In this document: piece after piece, positions 15,547-22,727 of the stretch
Position numbering within the stretch: position 1 is the first letter of the stretch
Layout: each line of letters opens with the position of its first letter
DNA from: Bacteroidaceae bacterium
GTDB lineage: Bacteria; Bacteroidota; Bacteroidia; Bacteroidales; Bacteroidaceae
Reading direction: 5' to 3'
NCBI GenBank assembly: GCA_024697785.1
Contig: JAILEU010000188.1
Location: 1-32,867, forward strand
DNA length: 32,867 nucleotides
Translations under genes and position numbers: made by a program
Notes under the pieces: model-generated
The model's input: only the letters and a program-made list of their open reading frames with translations
Database searches by the model: none
What the model was told of the DNA's origin: nothing

Positions 15547-16961
15547 ATCAGAGATATGTAATAGCTGCGCCGTCGTCGGGAAGTGGGAAGACCACCATCA
15601 CCATGGGACTGCTGCGTGCCCTGACTGACCGTGGACTGCACGTCCAGCCTTACAAGTGCGGCCCTGACTATATCGACACGATCTTCCACCAAATGGCATC
15701 GGGCAGGGAGAGTGTCAATCTGGATACCTTCATGGCCTCGCCCGAGCATGTGAAGCAGCTGTTTGAGCGCTATTCAGCCCAGGCGGATGCCTGTGTGGTG
15801 GAAGGGGCTATGGGGCTGTACGACGGATACGAAAAAAGTCGTGGAAGTGCAGCTGAGATAGCCCGTTTGCTGGGTGTGCCCGTTGTGCTGGTTGTGGATG
15901 CAAAGTCGATGGGCTATAGCGTGGCGGCCCTGCTGCATGGCATCAAGACGTTCAAGCCCATAAACCTCGCAGGGGTGGTGTTCAACCGAGTAGGCTCAGA
16001 GAGCCACTATCGCCATCTGCTTGCCGCTTGTGAGGATGTTGGGGTGCAAAGCCTTGGCTACCTGCCAAATAATCCTGAGCTACGTATGCCCAGCCGTCAT
16101 CTTGGACTCACCCTCTCAGGACGGGAAGAAATGGAGCACTTCATCTGCCTCGCCGCGGGAGAGGTTGCAGAACATGTGGACGTGGAAAGGCTCATGGAGA
16201 AAGTTCAGCGTTCAGACTGTCAGACGAATAGACTGACAGATAAATCAAGACTATCAGACTATCAGACTAACAGACTGGCAGATAATAGCCCTCGGGCAGA
16301 GCCACCTACAGAACATTCATCTGTTAGTCTGGAAGTCTGTAAGTCTGAAAGTCTATCAAATGAAGTCTGTCCGTCTAAAAGAATTGCTGTTGCTCGGGAT
16401 GAGGCTTTTAACTTCACCTACCGCGCCAACATCGATTCCTTGCGGGCGATGGGAGAAGTGACGTTCTTCTCTCCTTTGCATGACGACACGTTGCCCGCCT
16501 GCGACTTGCTCTATCTTCCAGGAGGCTATCCCGAGCTCTATGCCTCGGAATTAGCGGCAAACAGTGGTATGCGCCATAGCATCAAGGCCTATGCCGAGCA
16601 GGGTGGACGGGTGATAGCAGAGTGTGGCGGTTTCATGTACCTCTGTTCAGCCATCGACGGCGTTGAGATGTGTGGCGTTTTTCCCTTCAAGGCTACCATG
16701 GAAGGTGCTCGGTTGCATCTGGGCTACAGGCAGATAACGCTGGACGGCATATCCCTCCGTGGGCATGAGTTCCACTATTCAACAGTGCATGAAGGTGTCC
16801 TGCCCAACCATGTGAAGGCGATAACAGGCCAATGTTCAGCCTTGGGAAAACCCGTTGATACGCCGCTCTATCGCTATAAGAATGTCCTTGCCGGCTATAC
16901 CCATTGGTATTGGGCAGAGACAGGAATAAAAACATGGCTGAATATGAACTCCAAATCGTAA
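15543..16961 (+). CDS. cbiA: Cobyrinic acid a,c-diamide synthase with a repeat-encoded linker
   Basis: 472 aa. The N-terminal ATPase domain has APSSGSGKTTITMGLL (9-24), KCGPDYIDTIFH (38-49) and EGAMGLYDG (87-95). The C-terminal glutamine amidotransferase domain has LPGGYPELYA (325-334), the nucleophile Cys361 in AECGGFMYL, and GHEFHYS (407-413). It amidates the a and c side chains using glutamine and ATP. ATG 15543 was chosen because the P-loop follows at the normal distance and it overlaps the cobS stop. Residues 222-279, between the two domains, are a 58-residue insertion from an octamer repeat. The terminal NSKS and the TAA stop lie at the edge of another repeat (16952-16979). Confidence 0.95.
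   Translation: MNQRYVIAAPSSGSGKTTITMGLLRALTDRGLHVQPYKCGPDYIDTIFHQMASGRESVNLDTFMASPEHVKQLFERYSAQADACVVEGAMGLYDGYEKSRGSAAEIARLLGVPVVLVVDAKSMGYSVAALLHGIKTFKPINLAGVVFNRVGSESHYRHLLAACEDVGVQSLGYLPNNPELRMPSRHLGLTLSGREEMEHFICLAAGEVAEHVDVERLMEKVQRSDCQTNRLTDKSRLSDYQTNRLADNSPRAEPPTEHSSVSLEVCKSESLSNEVCPSKRIAVARDEAFNFTYRANIDSLRAMGEVTFFSPLHDDTLPACDLLYLPGGYPELYASELAANSGMRHSIKAYAEQGGRVIAECGGFMYLCSAIDGVEMCGVFPFKATMEGARLHLGYRQITLDGISLRGHEFHYSTVHEGVLPNHVKAITGQCSALGKPVDTPLYRYKNVLAGYTHWYWAETGIKTWLNMNSKS
16206..16379 (+). repeat. 174-nt in-frame octamer inverted repeat in cbiA
   Basis: The left arm consists of AGACTNNN octamers (AGACTGTC, AGACGAAT, AGACTGAC, AGACTATC, AGACTAAC), the right arm of the complementary NNNAGTCT type (GTTAGTCT, GGAAGTCT, GTAAGTCT, GAAAGTCT). 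About 45 nt separates them. The transcript could fold into a long imperfect hairpin within cbiA. It encodes exactly 58 codons, Ser/Thr/Asn/Asp-rich, without a stop. Confidence 0.9.
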
Positions 16962-16979
16962 ATCGTCAAATCGTAAATA
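16952..16979 (+). repeat. AAATCGT heptamers between cbiA and cbiP
   Basis: Four degenerate copies of AAATCGT (one preceded by an extra C). The second provides the cbiA TAA stop (16959-16961). The array fills the gap up to the cbiP start. Confidence 0.8.
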
Positions 16980-16981
16980 AC

Positions 16982-18403
16982 ATGTCTTTTCATCCATTGA
17001 TGCTGGTTGGTACGGGCAGCGACGTGGGCAAGAGTGTGCTCTGTACGGCGCTCTGCCGCATATTCCTGCAGGACGGCTATCACCCAGCCCCCTTCAAGGC
17101 ACAGAACATGGCGCTCAACTCCTTTGCCACACCCGACGGCAGGGAGATAGGCCGAGCACAGGCGGTGCAGGCTGAGGCATGTGGTCTGCCGCCTCACACC
17201 GATATGAATCCGCTGTTGCTGAAGCCTAACTCTGAGCATACCACCCAGGTGGTGCTGAACGGGCGTCCCATCGGCAATCGTTCGGCCTATGACTATTTCC
17301 GTAAGGAGGGCAGGGGAGAGCTGCGCGAGGCTGTCCATGCAGCGTTTGACCGGCTGCAGGCGCTCTACAACCCCATCGTCATGGAGGGGGCAGGGAGCGT
17401 GTCGGAACTCAATCTGCGTGACTCTGACCTTGTGAACATGCCCATGGCCCGCTATGCAGATGCCGACGTGGTGCTGGTGGCTGACATCGACCGTGGAGGC
17501 GTTTTTGCTTCATGCTACGGCAGCGTGATGCTCCAGACGCCTGAGGACAGACGGCGCATCAAGGGAATCATCGTCAATAAGTTCCGTGGTGACCTGCGTC
17601 TCTTTGACGAGGGACGGCGCTTGCTGGAACAGACGTGTGGCGTGCCTGTGCTGGGGGTGGTGCCCATGCTGAGCGACCTTGCCATTGACGAAGAGGACAG
17701 CGTCAGCCTGGAACAGAAGCGCCGTTCACTGGCCACAGGCAAAATCAACGTGGCGGTGGTGCTGCTGAGGCATATAAGCAACTTCACCGACTTTGATGTG
17801 CTGGAGCGCGACGAACGGGTAAACCTCTTTTATACCACCAGTGCCGATGACGTCGGTCAGGCTGATGTCATCATCCTTCCGGGGACGAAGAGCACGCTGG
17901 ACGACCTCTATCACCTGCGGCGCAGTGGACTGGCAAGGGCTATCGTCCAGGCGCATAAGGCAGGGAAAACGGTTGTCGGCATCTGTGGGGGGTTCCAGAT
18001 GCTGGGACAGACGGTGGAAGACCCCGAGGGCATTGAGGGGGAGATACGTTCCTTGCCCGGGCTGGGGCTGCTGGACGTCCACACTACGTTGACGCCCGAG
18101 AAAACCACCCGTCAGGTGACGTTTGAGTGGAACGGCACCACCTGTCAGGGGTATGAGATTCATCAGGGTGTGAGCGATGCGGAGGTCATGGTGGTCGAGC
18201 AGGAGGGGGTGATGGGCACCTACGTCCACGGCTTCCTTGACAACCGTGCTGTCATTGACCATCTGCTTCGCAACACGACCCCCACAGCCCCCGCCACGGA
18301 GTCATTGACTTCGTTCAAGGAGCAGCAGTACGACCGGCTGGCCAGTCATGTGAGGCAGTATGTGGATATTCCGAAACTCTATCAGATCATGAGCCATGAT
18401 TGA
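16982..18403 (+). CDS. cbiP: Cobyric acid synthase (glutamine-hydrolysing)
   Basis: 473 aa. ATG 16982 gives the standard N-terminus: LMLVGTGSDVGKSVLCTALC (P-loop, 6-25), FKAQNMALNSF (38-48) and PNSEHTTQVVLNG. The C-terminal amidotransferase domain contains the nucleophile Cys335 in GICGGFQMLG and His416 in GTYVHGFLDN. It amidates the b, d, e and g side chains of the corrin. It is separated from cbiA by only the short heptamer array and overlaps the next gene by 8 nt. It carries no internal repeat. Confidence 0.95.
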   Translation: MSFHPLMLVGTGSDVGKSVLCTALCRIFLQDGYHPAPFKAQNMALNSFATPDGREIGRAQAVQAEACGLPPHTDMNPLLLKPNSEHTTQVVLNGRPIGNRSAYDYFRKEGRGELREAVHAAFDRLQALYNPIVMEGAGSVSELNLRDSDLVNMPMARYADADVVLVADIDRGGVFASCYGSVMLQTPEDRRRIKGIIVNKFRGDLRLFDEGRRLLEQTCGVPVLGVVPMLSDLAIDEEDSVSLEQKRRSLATGKINVAVVLLRHISNFTDFDVLERDERVNLFYTTSADDVGQADVIILPGTKSTLDDLYHLRRSGLARAIVQAHKAGKTVVGICGGFQMLGQTVEDPEGIEGEIRSLPGLGLLDVHTTLTPEKTTRQVTFEWNGTTCQGYEIHQGVSDAEVMVVEQEGVMGTYVHGFLDNRAVIDHLLRNTTPTAPATESLTSFKEQQYDRLASHVRQYVDIPKLYQIMSHD

Positions 18404-19403
18404 CGGACACGGTGACGACGGTTTCCGCTATGGGAACATCCGGCTGGACTTCAGCTCGAATGTCTATGCCCAGTTCTCCCACGATGAGCTCCTGTCCTGG
18501 CTGGTAGGCCGGCTTGGGGATATCGGGCACTATCCAGAACCGGCACCCCGTGAACTGGAAGCTGTGTTGGCAGCACAGATGGGGGTTCAGCCTGACGAGG
18601 TGGTGGTCACCAATGGAGCTACGGAGGCCATCTACCTGACGGCACTTGCCATGCGACGGAGCAGGACAGCCATCCTGGTGCCGACCTTTGCTGAATATGC
18701 TGATGCCTGCCGGCTGCATGAGCATAGGGTTACGTTTATCCGCAGCTTGGACGACATCCCCGAGGGGACTGACATGGTGTGGATGTGCAATCCGAATAAC
18801 CCTACGGGGACAGTCCTTCCCCGCGAGAAGCTCCTTGACTGCGTTGCCCGCCATAGCGATATCCTGTTTGTAGTAGATGCCAGCTACGCCCCATTCACCT
18901 TCGAGTCCCTCCCGTCGCCTGCTGAGGCATGCCGGTTGCCCAACGTCGTGATGATTCACTCCATGACGAAGGAGTTTGCCATTCCGGGGCTGCGACTGGG
19001 CTATCTGACCGCCTGCCAGAGGCTGATGGAGCTGATAGGACTTGGGCGGATGCCCTGGTCAGTAAACAGCGTGGCACAAGAGGCAGGGCTATGGCTGACG
19101 GCTCATCGGGAAAAGTATCTTGTTCCGTTGGACGAACTGATCCATGAGCGCAGACGTGTGGCCCAAGCCCTGGAGGCACTGGGAGTGTGTGATGCCCTGC
19201 CGTCAGACACCCATATCCTGCTTTGCCGTCTCCATCAAGGCACCGCCGCAGCCCTGAAGGACTATCTTGCCCGACAGCATGGCATCCTCATTCGCGATGC
19301 CTCTAACTTCGAAGGGCTTGACCAGCGTTACTTCCGTATTGCCGTGCAGTCCCAAGCAGCAAATGACGAGCTGATAGCCTGCATTCGCGAGTGGCATTTT
19401 TAG
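18396..19403 (+). CDS. cobD: Threonine-phosphate decarboxylase-like PLP enzyme (CobD/HisC family)
   Basis: 335 aa, fold-type I aminotransferase. Signatures are TNGATEAIYL (72-81), CNPNNPTGTV (131-140), the Asp of VVDASYAPF (159-167) and the PLP Lys192 in SMTKEFAIPGLRLGY. CobD makes (R)-1-amino-2-propanol phosphate for the nucleotide loop; HisC-type activity cannot be excluded by sequence alone, but the position between cbiP and cbiB argues for CobD. No threonine kinase (PduX-like) gene is seen here. The start overlaps cbiP by 8 nt. The TAG stop is the first three bases of a TAGTTAAGAATTAAGAG repeat that also starts at the GH43 stop codon. Confidence 0.88.
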   Translation: MIDGHGDDGFRYGNIRLDFSSNVYAQFSHDELLSWLVGRLGDIGHYPEPAPRELEAVLAAQMGVQPDEVVVTNGATEAIYLTALAMRRSRTAILVPTFAEYADACRLHEHRVTFIRSLDDIPEGTDMVWMCNPNNPTGTVLPREKLLDCVARHSDILFVVDASYAPFTFESLPSPAEACRLPNVVMIHSMTKEFAIPGLRLGYLTACQRLMELIGLGRMPWSVNSVAQEAGLWLTAHREKYLVPLDELIHERRRVAQALEALGVCDALPSDTHILLCRLHQGTAAALKDYLARQHGILIRDASNFEGLDQRYFRIAVQSQAANDELIACIREWHF

Positions 19404-19526
19404 TTAAGAATTAAGAGTTAAGAAGTAAGAAGTAAGAGGTAAGAAGTAAGAGGTAAGAAATCTGAGGACGTGTTCGTTAAACAATAAACCAAAAAAGCGT
19501 TAAACCCAAAAAGCGTTAAACCAATA
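19401..19526 (+). repeat. Heptamer arrays in the cobD-cbiB gap
   Basis: The first array has TTAAGAA/GTAAGAA/GTAAGAG units (19401-19459). The second has irregular AGCGTTAAACC-type units (about 19473-19526), related to the repeat before btuB. Together they fill the 126-nt gap; no promoter is evident. Confidence 0.82.
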
Positions 19527-19529
19527 AAT

Positions 19530-20585
19530 ATGAACTATGAACTGACCATCGCGTTGGTTATCGGGTGGCTGCTTGATTTTGTTTTTGGTGACCCGGAGCG
19601 TTTGCCACATCCGGTTGTGGGCATGGGGCGCTGGATTGCCTTCTGGGAAAAGCGGCTCAACAAGGGCCCTCATCGCAAGGCACGAGGGGCTTTGTTGGTC
19701 GTCATCAGCCTGCTGCTTTGCTTCGCCCTCACCTACGCCCTATTGCAACTGCTTGAAACTTGTAACTTGAATCTTGAAACCTGGAACCTGAAACCTGAAA
19801 CCTGGAACCTGAAACCCTTATCTCTCCTTCTCTCCACACTGCTCGTGTTCTTCTGCCTTGCTGGGCGAACGTTGAGACGTGAGGTCCGCATGGTGTTCGA
19901 AGCCCTTGATGTCAGTCTTGACGATGGGCGGCGACAGGTGGCACGTATTGTGGGACGCGACACACAAACCCTCTCAGCCCAGGAGGTACGTACGGCAGCC
20001 TTGGAGACGCTGGCAGAAAACCTCTCCGACGGCGTTGTGGCACCCTTGTTCTGGCTGTGTCTGTTGGGCGTTCCCGGGATGGTGACCTATAAGCTCATCA
20101 ACACCTTCGACTCCATGATTGGCTACCGCAGCCCCCGCTATAAGGACTTTGGCTGCTGGGCAGCACACATCGACGACATAGCCAATTTCATCCCCGCCCG
20201 TGTGACGGCCCTGCTGATGCTGCTTGTGGGGTGGATAGGCCAAATAGTCAGTAAGATAAAACGCCCGCAAGGAAACAAGCCGGCCGAACAAACGGTTAAC
20301 AAACGGATTGGGCTTCTGCGGTTTCTTTTCCGCTTTGGCCCCCAGCATGCTTCGCCCAACAGTGGCTGGCCTGAGGCGGCATTGGCTGCCTTGCTGGACT
20401 GTCGTTTCGGGGGTACACACGCGTACTTCGGCGAAGAGGTCTATAAACCCTATATAGGCACCAATCCGCGTCCGTTATCCACCCGCGACATGCACATCAG
20501 CATCCGCCTCTGCCTCACCACCGAGATTGTTGCCGTCTGCCTCGTCGTAACGGCATTATTCCTCTTCCATCTGCCTTTTATCTAA
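19530..20585 (+). CDS. cbiB: Adenosylcobinamide-phosphate synthase (CbiB)
   Basis: 351 aa membrane protein. Signatures are WLLDFVFGDPERLPHPVVGMGR (GDP..PHPV motif), AALETLAENLSDGVVAPLFW, INTFDSMIGYRSPRYKDFGCWAA, and SPNSGWPEAALAALL. It attaches aminopropanol phosphate to adenosylcobyric acid at the inner membrane. Residues 76-96 (ETCNLNL and then ETWNLKP twice) are encoded by nine tandem heptamers at 19755-19817 and lie in the loop between the first two membrane helices. It follows cobD after a repeat-filled gap and precedes btuD by 24 nt. Confidence 0.94.
   Translation: MNYELTIALVIGWLLDFVFGDPERLPHPVVGMGRWIAFWEKRLNKGPHRKARGALLVVISLLLCFALTYALLQLLETCNLNLETWNLKPETWNLKPLSLLLSTLLVFFCLAGRTLRREVRMVFEALDVSLDDGRRQVARIVGRDTQTLSAQEVRTAALETLAENLSDGVVAPLFWLCLLGVPGMVTYKLINTFDSMIGYRSPRYKDFGCWAAHIDDIANFIPARVTALLMLLVGWIGQIVSKIKRPQGNKPAEQTVNKRIGLLRFLFRFGPQHASPNSGWPEAALAALLDCRFGGTHAYFGEEVYKPYIGTNPRPLSTRDMHISIRLCLTTEIVAVCLVVTALFLFHLPFI
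19755..19817 (+). repeat. Nine tandem heptamers in frame in cbiB
   Basis: Exactly nine 7-mers with consensus GAAACCT (variants GAAACTT, GTAACTT, GAATCTT, GGAACCT, GAAACCC) make 63 nt, or 21 codons. Because three heptamers equal seven codons, the peptide repeats with a 7-residue period. Gain or loss of one unit would shift the frame. Confidence 0.95.
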
Positions 20586-20609
20586 TAATCAACAATACTC
20601 CCAATAAAC

Positions 20610-21392
20610 ATGGTTTTTGAACTTAACGACCTCACAACGGGCTATGCCGACAAGCATGGCGTGAAAACCATCTCTTCCCACCTGAACGCCCAGTTGCCTC
20701 AGGGGAAGCTGACGTGTATGCTGGGACCCAATGGTGCCGGCAAGTCAACCTTGCTGCGCACGATGGCTGCCTTCCAGCCGGCGTTGGAGGGGCAGATCAT
20801 CATCGACGGCAAGCCCCTTGCCACCTATTCCATGCAGGAGCTGGCGCAAAAGATAAGCATCGTGCTCACCGACAGCCCGAAGAACATGAACATGACCGTC
20901 GAGGAGGTGGTATCCCTCGGACGAAGCCCCTATACGGGGTTCTGGGGGAAGATGCACGACGCGGACTGGAAGGCTGTCCATGACAGTCTGGCGCTGATTG
21001 GCATCGAGGACTTCAGGCACCGGAGGTTGTCGTCGCTCTCCGATGGTGAGCGCCAGAAGGTGATGATTGCCAAGTCGATCACCCAGGAGACGCCCCTCAT
21101 CTTCCTCGACGAGCCCACAGCCTTCCTCGACTATCCCAGCAAGGTGAGGACCATGCTGCTGCTCCATCGGCTGACGCGTGAGCTGGGCAAGACGGTGTTC
21201 CTCTCGACACACGACATGGAGCATGCCCTGTGGATTGCCGACGAGATATGGCTCCTCGACCGCGAGAGGGGGCTCACGACGGGGACACCTCAACAGCTAA
21301 GCGAGTCGGGGCAGATTGGGGACTACTTCGACTGCAAGGACATGACCTATCTGCCCTCTGAGCGGCGCTTTGCCGTCACTTTGCCTGAGTAG
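20610..21392 (+). CDS. btuD: ABC transporter ATP-binding protein, BtuD/FepC type
   Basis: 260 aa. Walker A is GPNGAGKS (39-46), the signature is LSDGERQ (143-149), Walker B is LIFLDEP (163-169) and the switch His is in LSTHDMEH (His201). The signature has Asp in place of the usual Gly of LSGGQ, which is common in this subfamily. It should energise the BtuC-type permease at 12038 and closes the cobalamin cluster. The last 17 nt overlap the convergent esterase gene, leaving no space for a separate terminator. Confidence 0.9.
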   Translation: MVFELNDLTTGYADKHGVKTISSHLNAQLPQGKLTCMLGPNGAGKSTLLRTMAAFQPALEGQIIIDGKPLATYSMQELAQKISIVLTDSPKNMNMTVEEVVSLGRSPYTGFWGKMHDADWKAVHDSLALIGIEDFRHRRLSSLSDGERQKVMIAKSITQETPLIFLDEPTAFLDYPSKVRTMLLLHRLTRELGKTVFLSTHDMEHALWIADEIWLLDRERGLTTGTPQQLSESGQIGDYFDCKDMTYLPSERRFAVTLPE

Positions 21393-22323
21393 CTGCCGCT
21401 GCTGCCTCCTGCTGGAAGAAGCTGACCATCCGCTTGAAGGTCTCCTCGTTGAAGGTCACAGGTCCATGCTGACCGTCGGGCACGGTGATGAACTCCTCCA
21501 GCCGTCCGGCCTTCTTCAGCTCTTCGGCGAAGAACACGCTCTGGCAGTGGGGCACGACGTTGTCGGCATCACCATGGAACACCAGGAAGCGGGGCATCTG
21601 GGCAGCGTTGAGGGCCACATAGGTGATGGGGCTGATGAGGCTGACAAGGTCTGGACGGTCGGCGGGAGCTGCTCCCATGAGGGCTGCCTCGGGCGACTTG
21701 TCATCCTTCACCGTCTCGCAGTTTTCCATGTGGGCCATGTCCACAGGACCAAACCAATCGACCACAGCATCCACACGGCTCGTGCAGTTGGTGTTGCCTC
21801 CGACGGAGCCCTCCAGGTCAAGCGTTGTGTCACCCTCTGTGCGTGTGGTCATGCCATTGGTGACGCCTGCCAGGGCTGACAGATGGCCTCCCGACGAGAA
21901 CCCTGTGATGCCCACGAACGATGTGTCGAGCTTATACTCAGCGGCATGGGCGCGGATGAAGCGCAGGGCTGCTTTCACGTCCTGAATCTGGGCGGGGAAC
22001 TTGGCTTCGCCACTTGAGCGGTGGTTGATGCACACCACGGCAAAGCCTGCGTCAATCAGGGGCTGGCCCAGCGACATGAAGGCAAAGGGCTTGGCATCGT
22101 TGGAAAACCAGGCGCTGCCATAGATGGCGACGATGACCTTGTACGCTTTCTGCTGGGTCTTCGGCAGGTAGATGTCGAGGTTATGGGCTTTCAGGTCATC
22201 GCCTGCATAGTTGACGTCTTTCCAATCAGGCTCGACAGGCGTGGGGAACTGTGCTGATGCCACCACCGGCACCATCACCAACAAGGCTAAAAGGGACTTG
22301 ATTCCGTTTTTCATCTTATACAT
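21376..22323 (-). CDS. Secreted alpha/beta hydrolase (esterase/lipase, BD-FAE-like)
   Basis: 315 aa. A signal peptide (hydrophobic core at about residues 10-22, cleavage near ASAQ) is followed by an alpha/beta-hydrolase domain: DIYLP, the nucleophile elbow GFSSGGH (Ser143), the acid in HGDADNVVP (Asp254) and His286 in DGQHGP. The oxyanion-hole motif, usually HGG-W, reads IYGSAWF, so the first His is replaced by Tyr. Such enzymes in gut Bacteroidetes often deacetylate or deferuloylate plant polysaccharides; the neighbouring GH43 protein supports that, but the substrate is unknown. An alternative start is Met4 (22314). Confidence 0.85.
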   Translation of the reverse strand: MYKMKNGIKSLLALLVMVPVVASAQFPTPVEPDWKDVNYAGDDLKAHNLDIYLPKTQQKAYKVIVAIYGSAWFSNDAKPFAFMSLGQPLIDAGFAVVCINHRSSGEAKFPAQIQDVKAALRFIRAHAAEYKLDTSFVGITGFSSGGHLSALAGVTNGMTTRTEGDTTLDLEGSVGGNTNCTSRVDAVVDWFGPVDMAHMENCETVKDDKSPEAALMGAAPADRPDLVSLISPITYVALNAAQMPRFLVFHGDADNVVPHCQSVFFAEELKKAGRLEEFITVPDGQHGPVTFNEETFKRMVSFFQQEAAAAATQAK

Positions 22324-22352
22324 AGATTTATATAAACACTCGGTATTTTATT

Positions 22353-22727
22353 TAGTTAAGAGTTAAGAATTAAGAGTTAAGAAAAATAGTATTGGGCGCT
22401 GAGTACTTTTTTTCGACTACGAATTACACGAATTTCACGAATTTTTTTAGAGTCTGCTTCGCAGAGAAATCTCACAAAATTTGATTCAAAATAATTCAAA
22501 ATGTTGTAATCTTATATTTTGTGAAATTTTGAAATTAATATTGAATAATTTCTGCCCGAAGGGCACTTCCTCCAACATTCGGCGTGCGAAGCCATCGCCG
22601 CAATAAATTCGTATAATTCGTAAAATTCGTAGTGAAAAAAAGTATTCCGCATGCAGCACTATTTTTCTTAATTCTTAATTCTTAATTCTTAATTCTTAAC
22701 TAGTAAAAGCTCTTAATTCTTAACTAG
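22353..22727. repeat. Nested inverted-repeat block between GH43 and esterase
   Basis: Three layers can be seen. The outer arms are TTAAGAG/TTAAGAA heptamers (22353-22390) against AATTCTT-type units (22658-22703, with another copy to 22727). The middle arms are CGAATTACACGAATTTCACG-type sequence (about 22407-22448) against AAATTCGTATAATTCG (about 22604-22643). The inner arms are CACAAAATTTGATTC against ATTTTGTGAAATTTTG-like sequence (about 22470-22550). Two GC hairpins lie between them (TCTGCTTCGCAGA, GCCCGAAGGGC). No ORF is supported in this 400-nt gap. The GH43 TAG stop is at one edge. Confidence 0.8.

Noticed and set aside
16206..16379. Insert in CbiA as an intein or an extra domain
   Set aside because: There are no splicing residues or blocks, and the DNA is a simple octamer repeat rather than a gene-like sequence.
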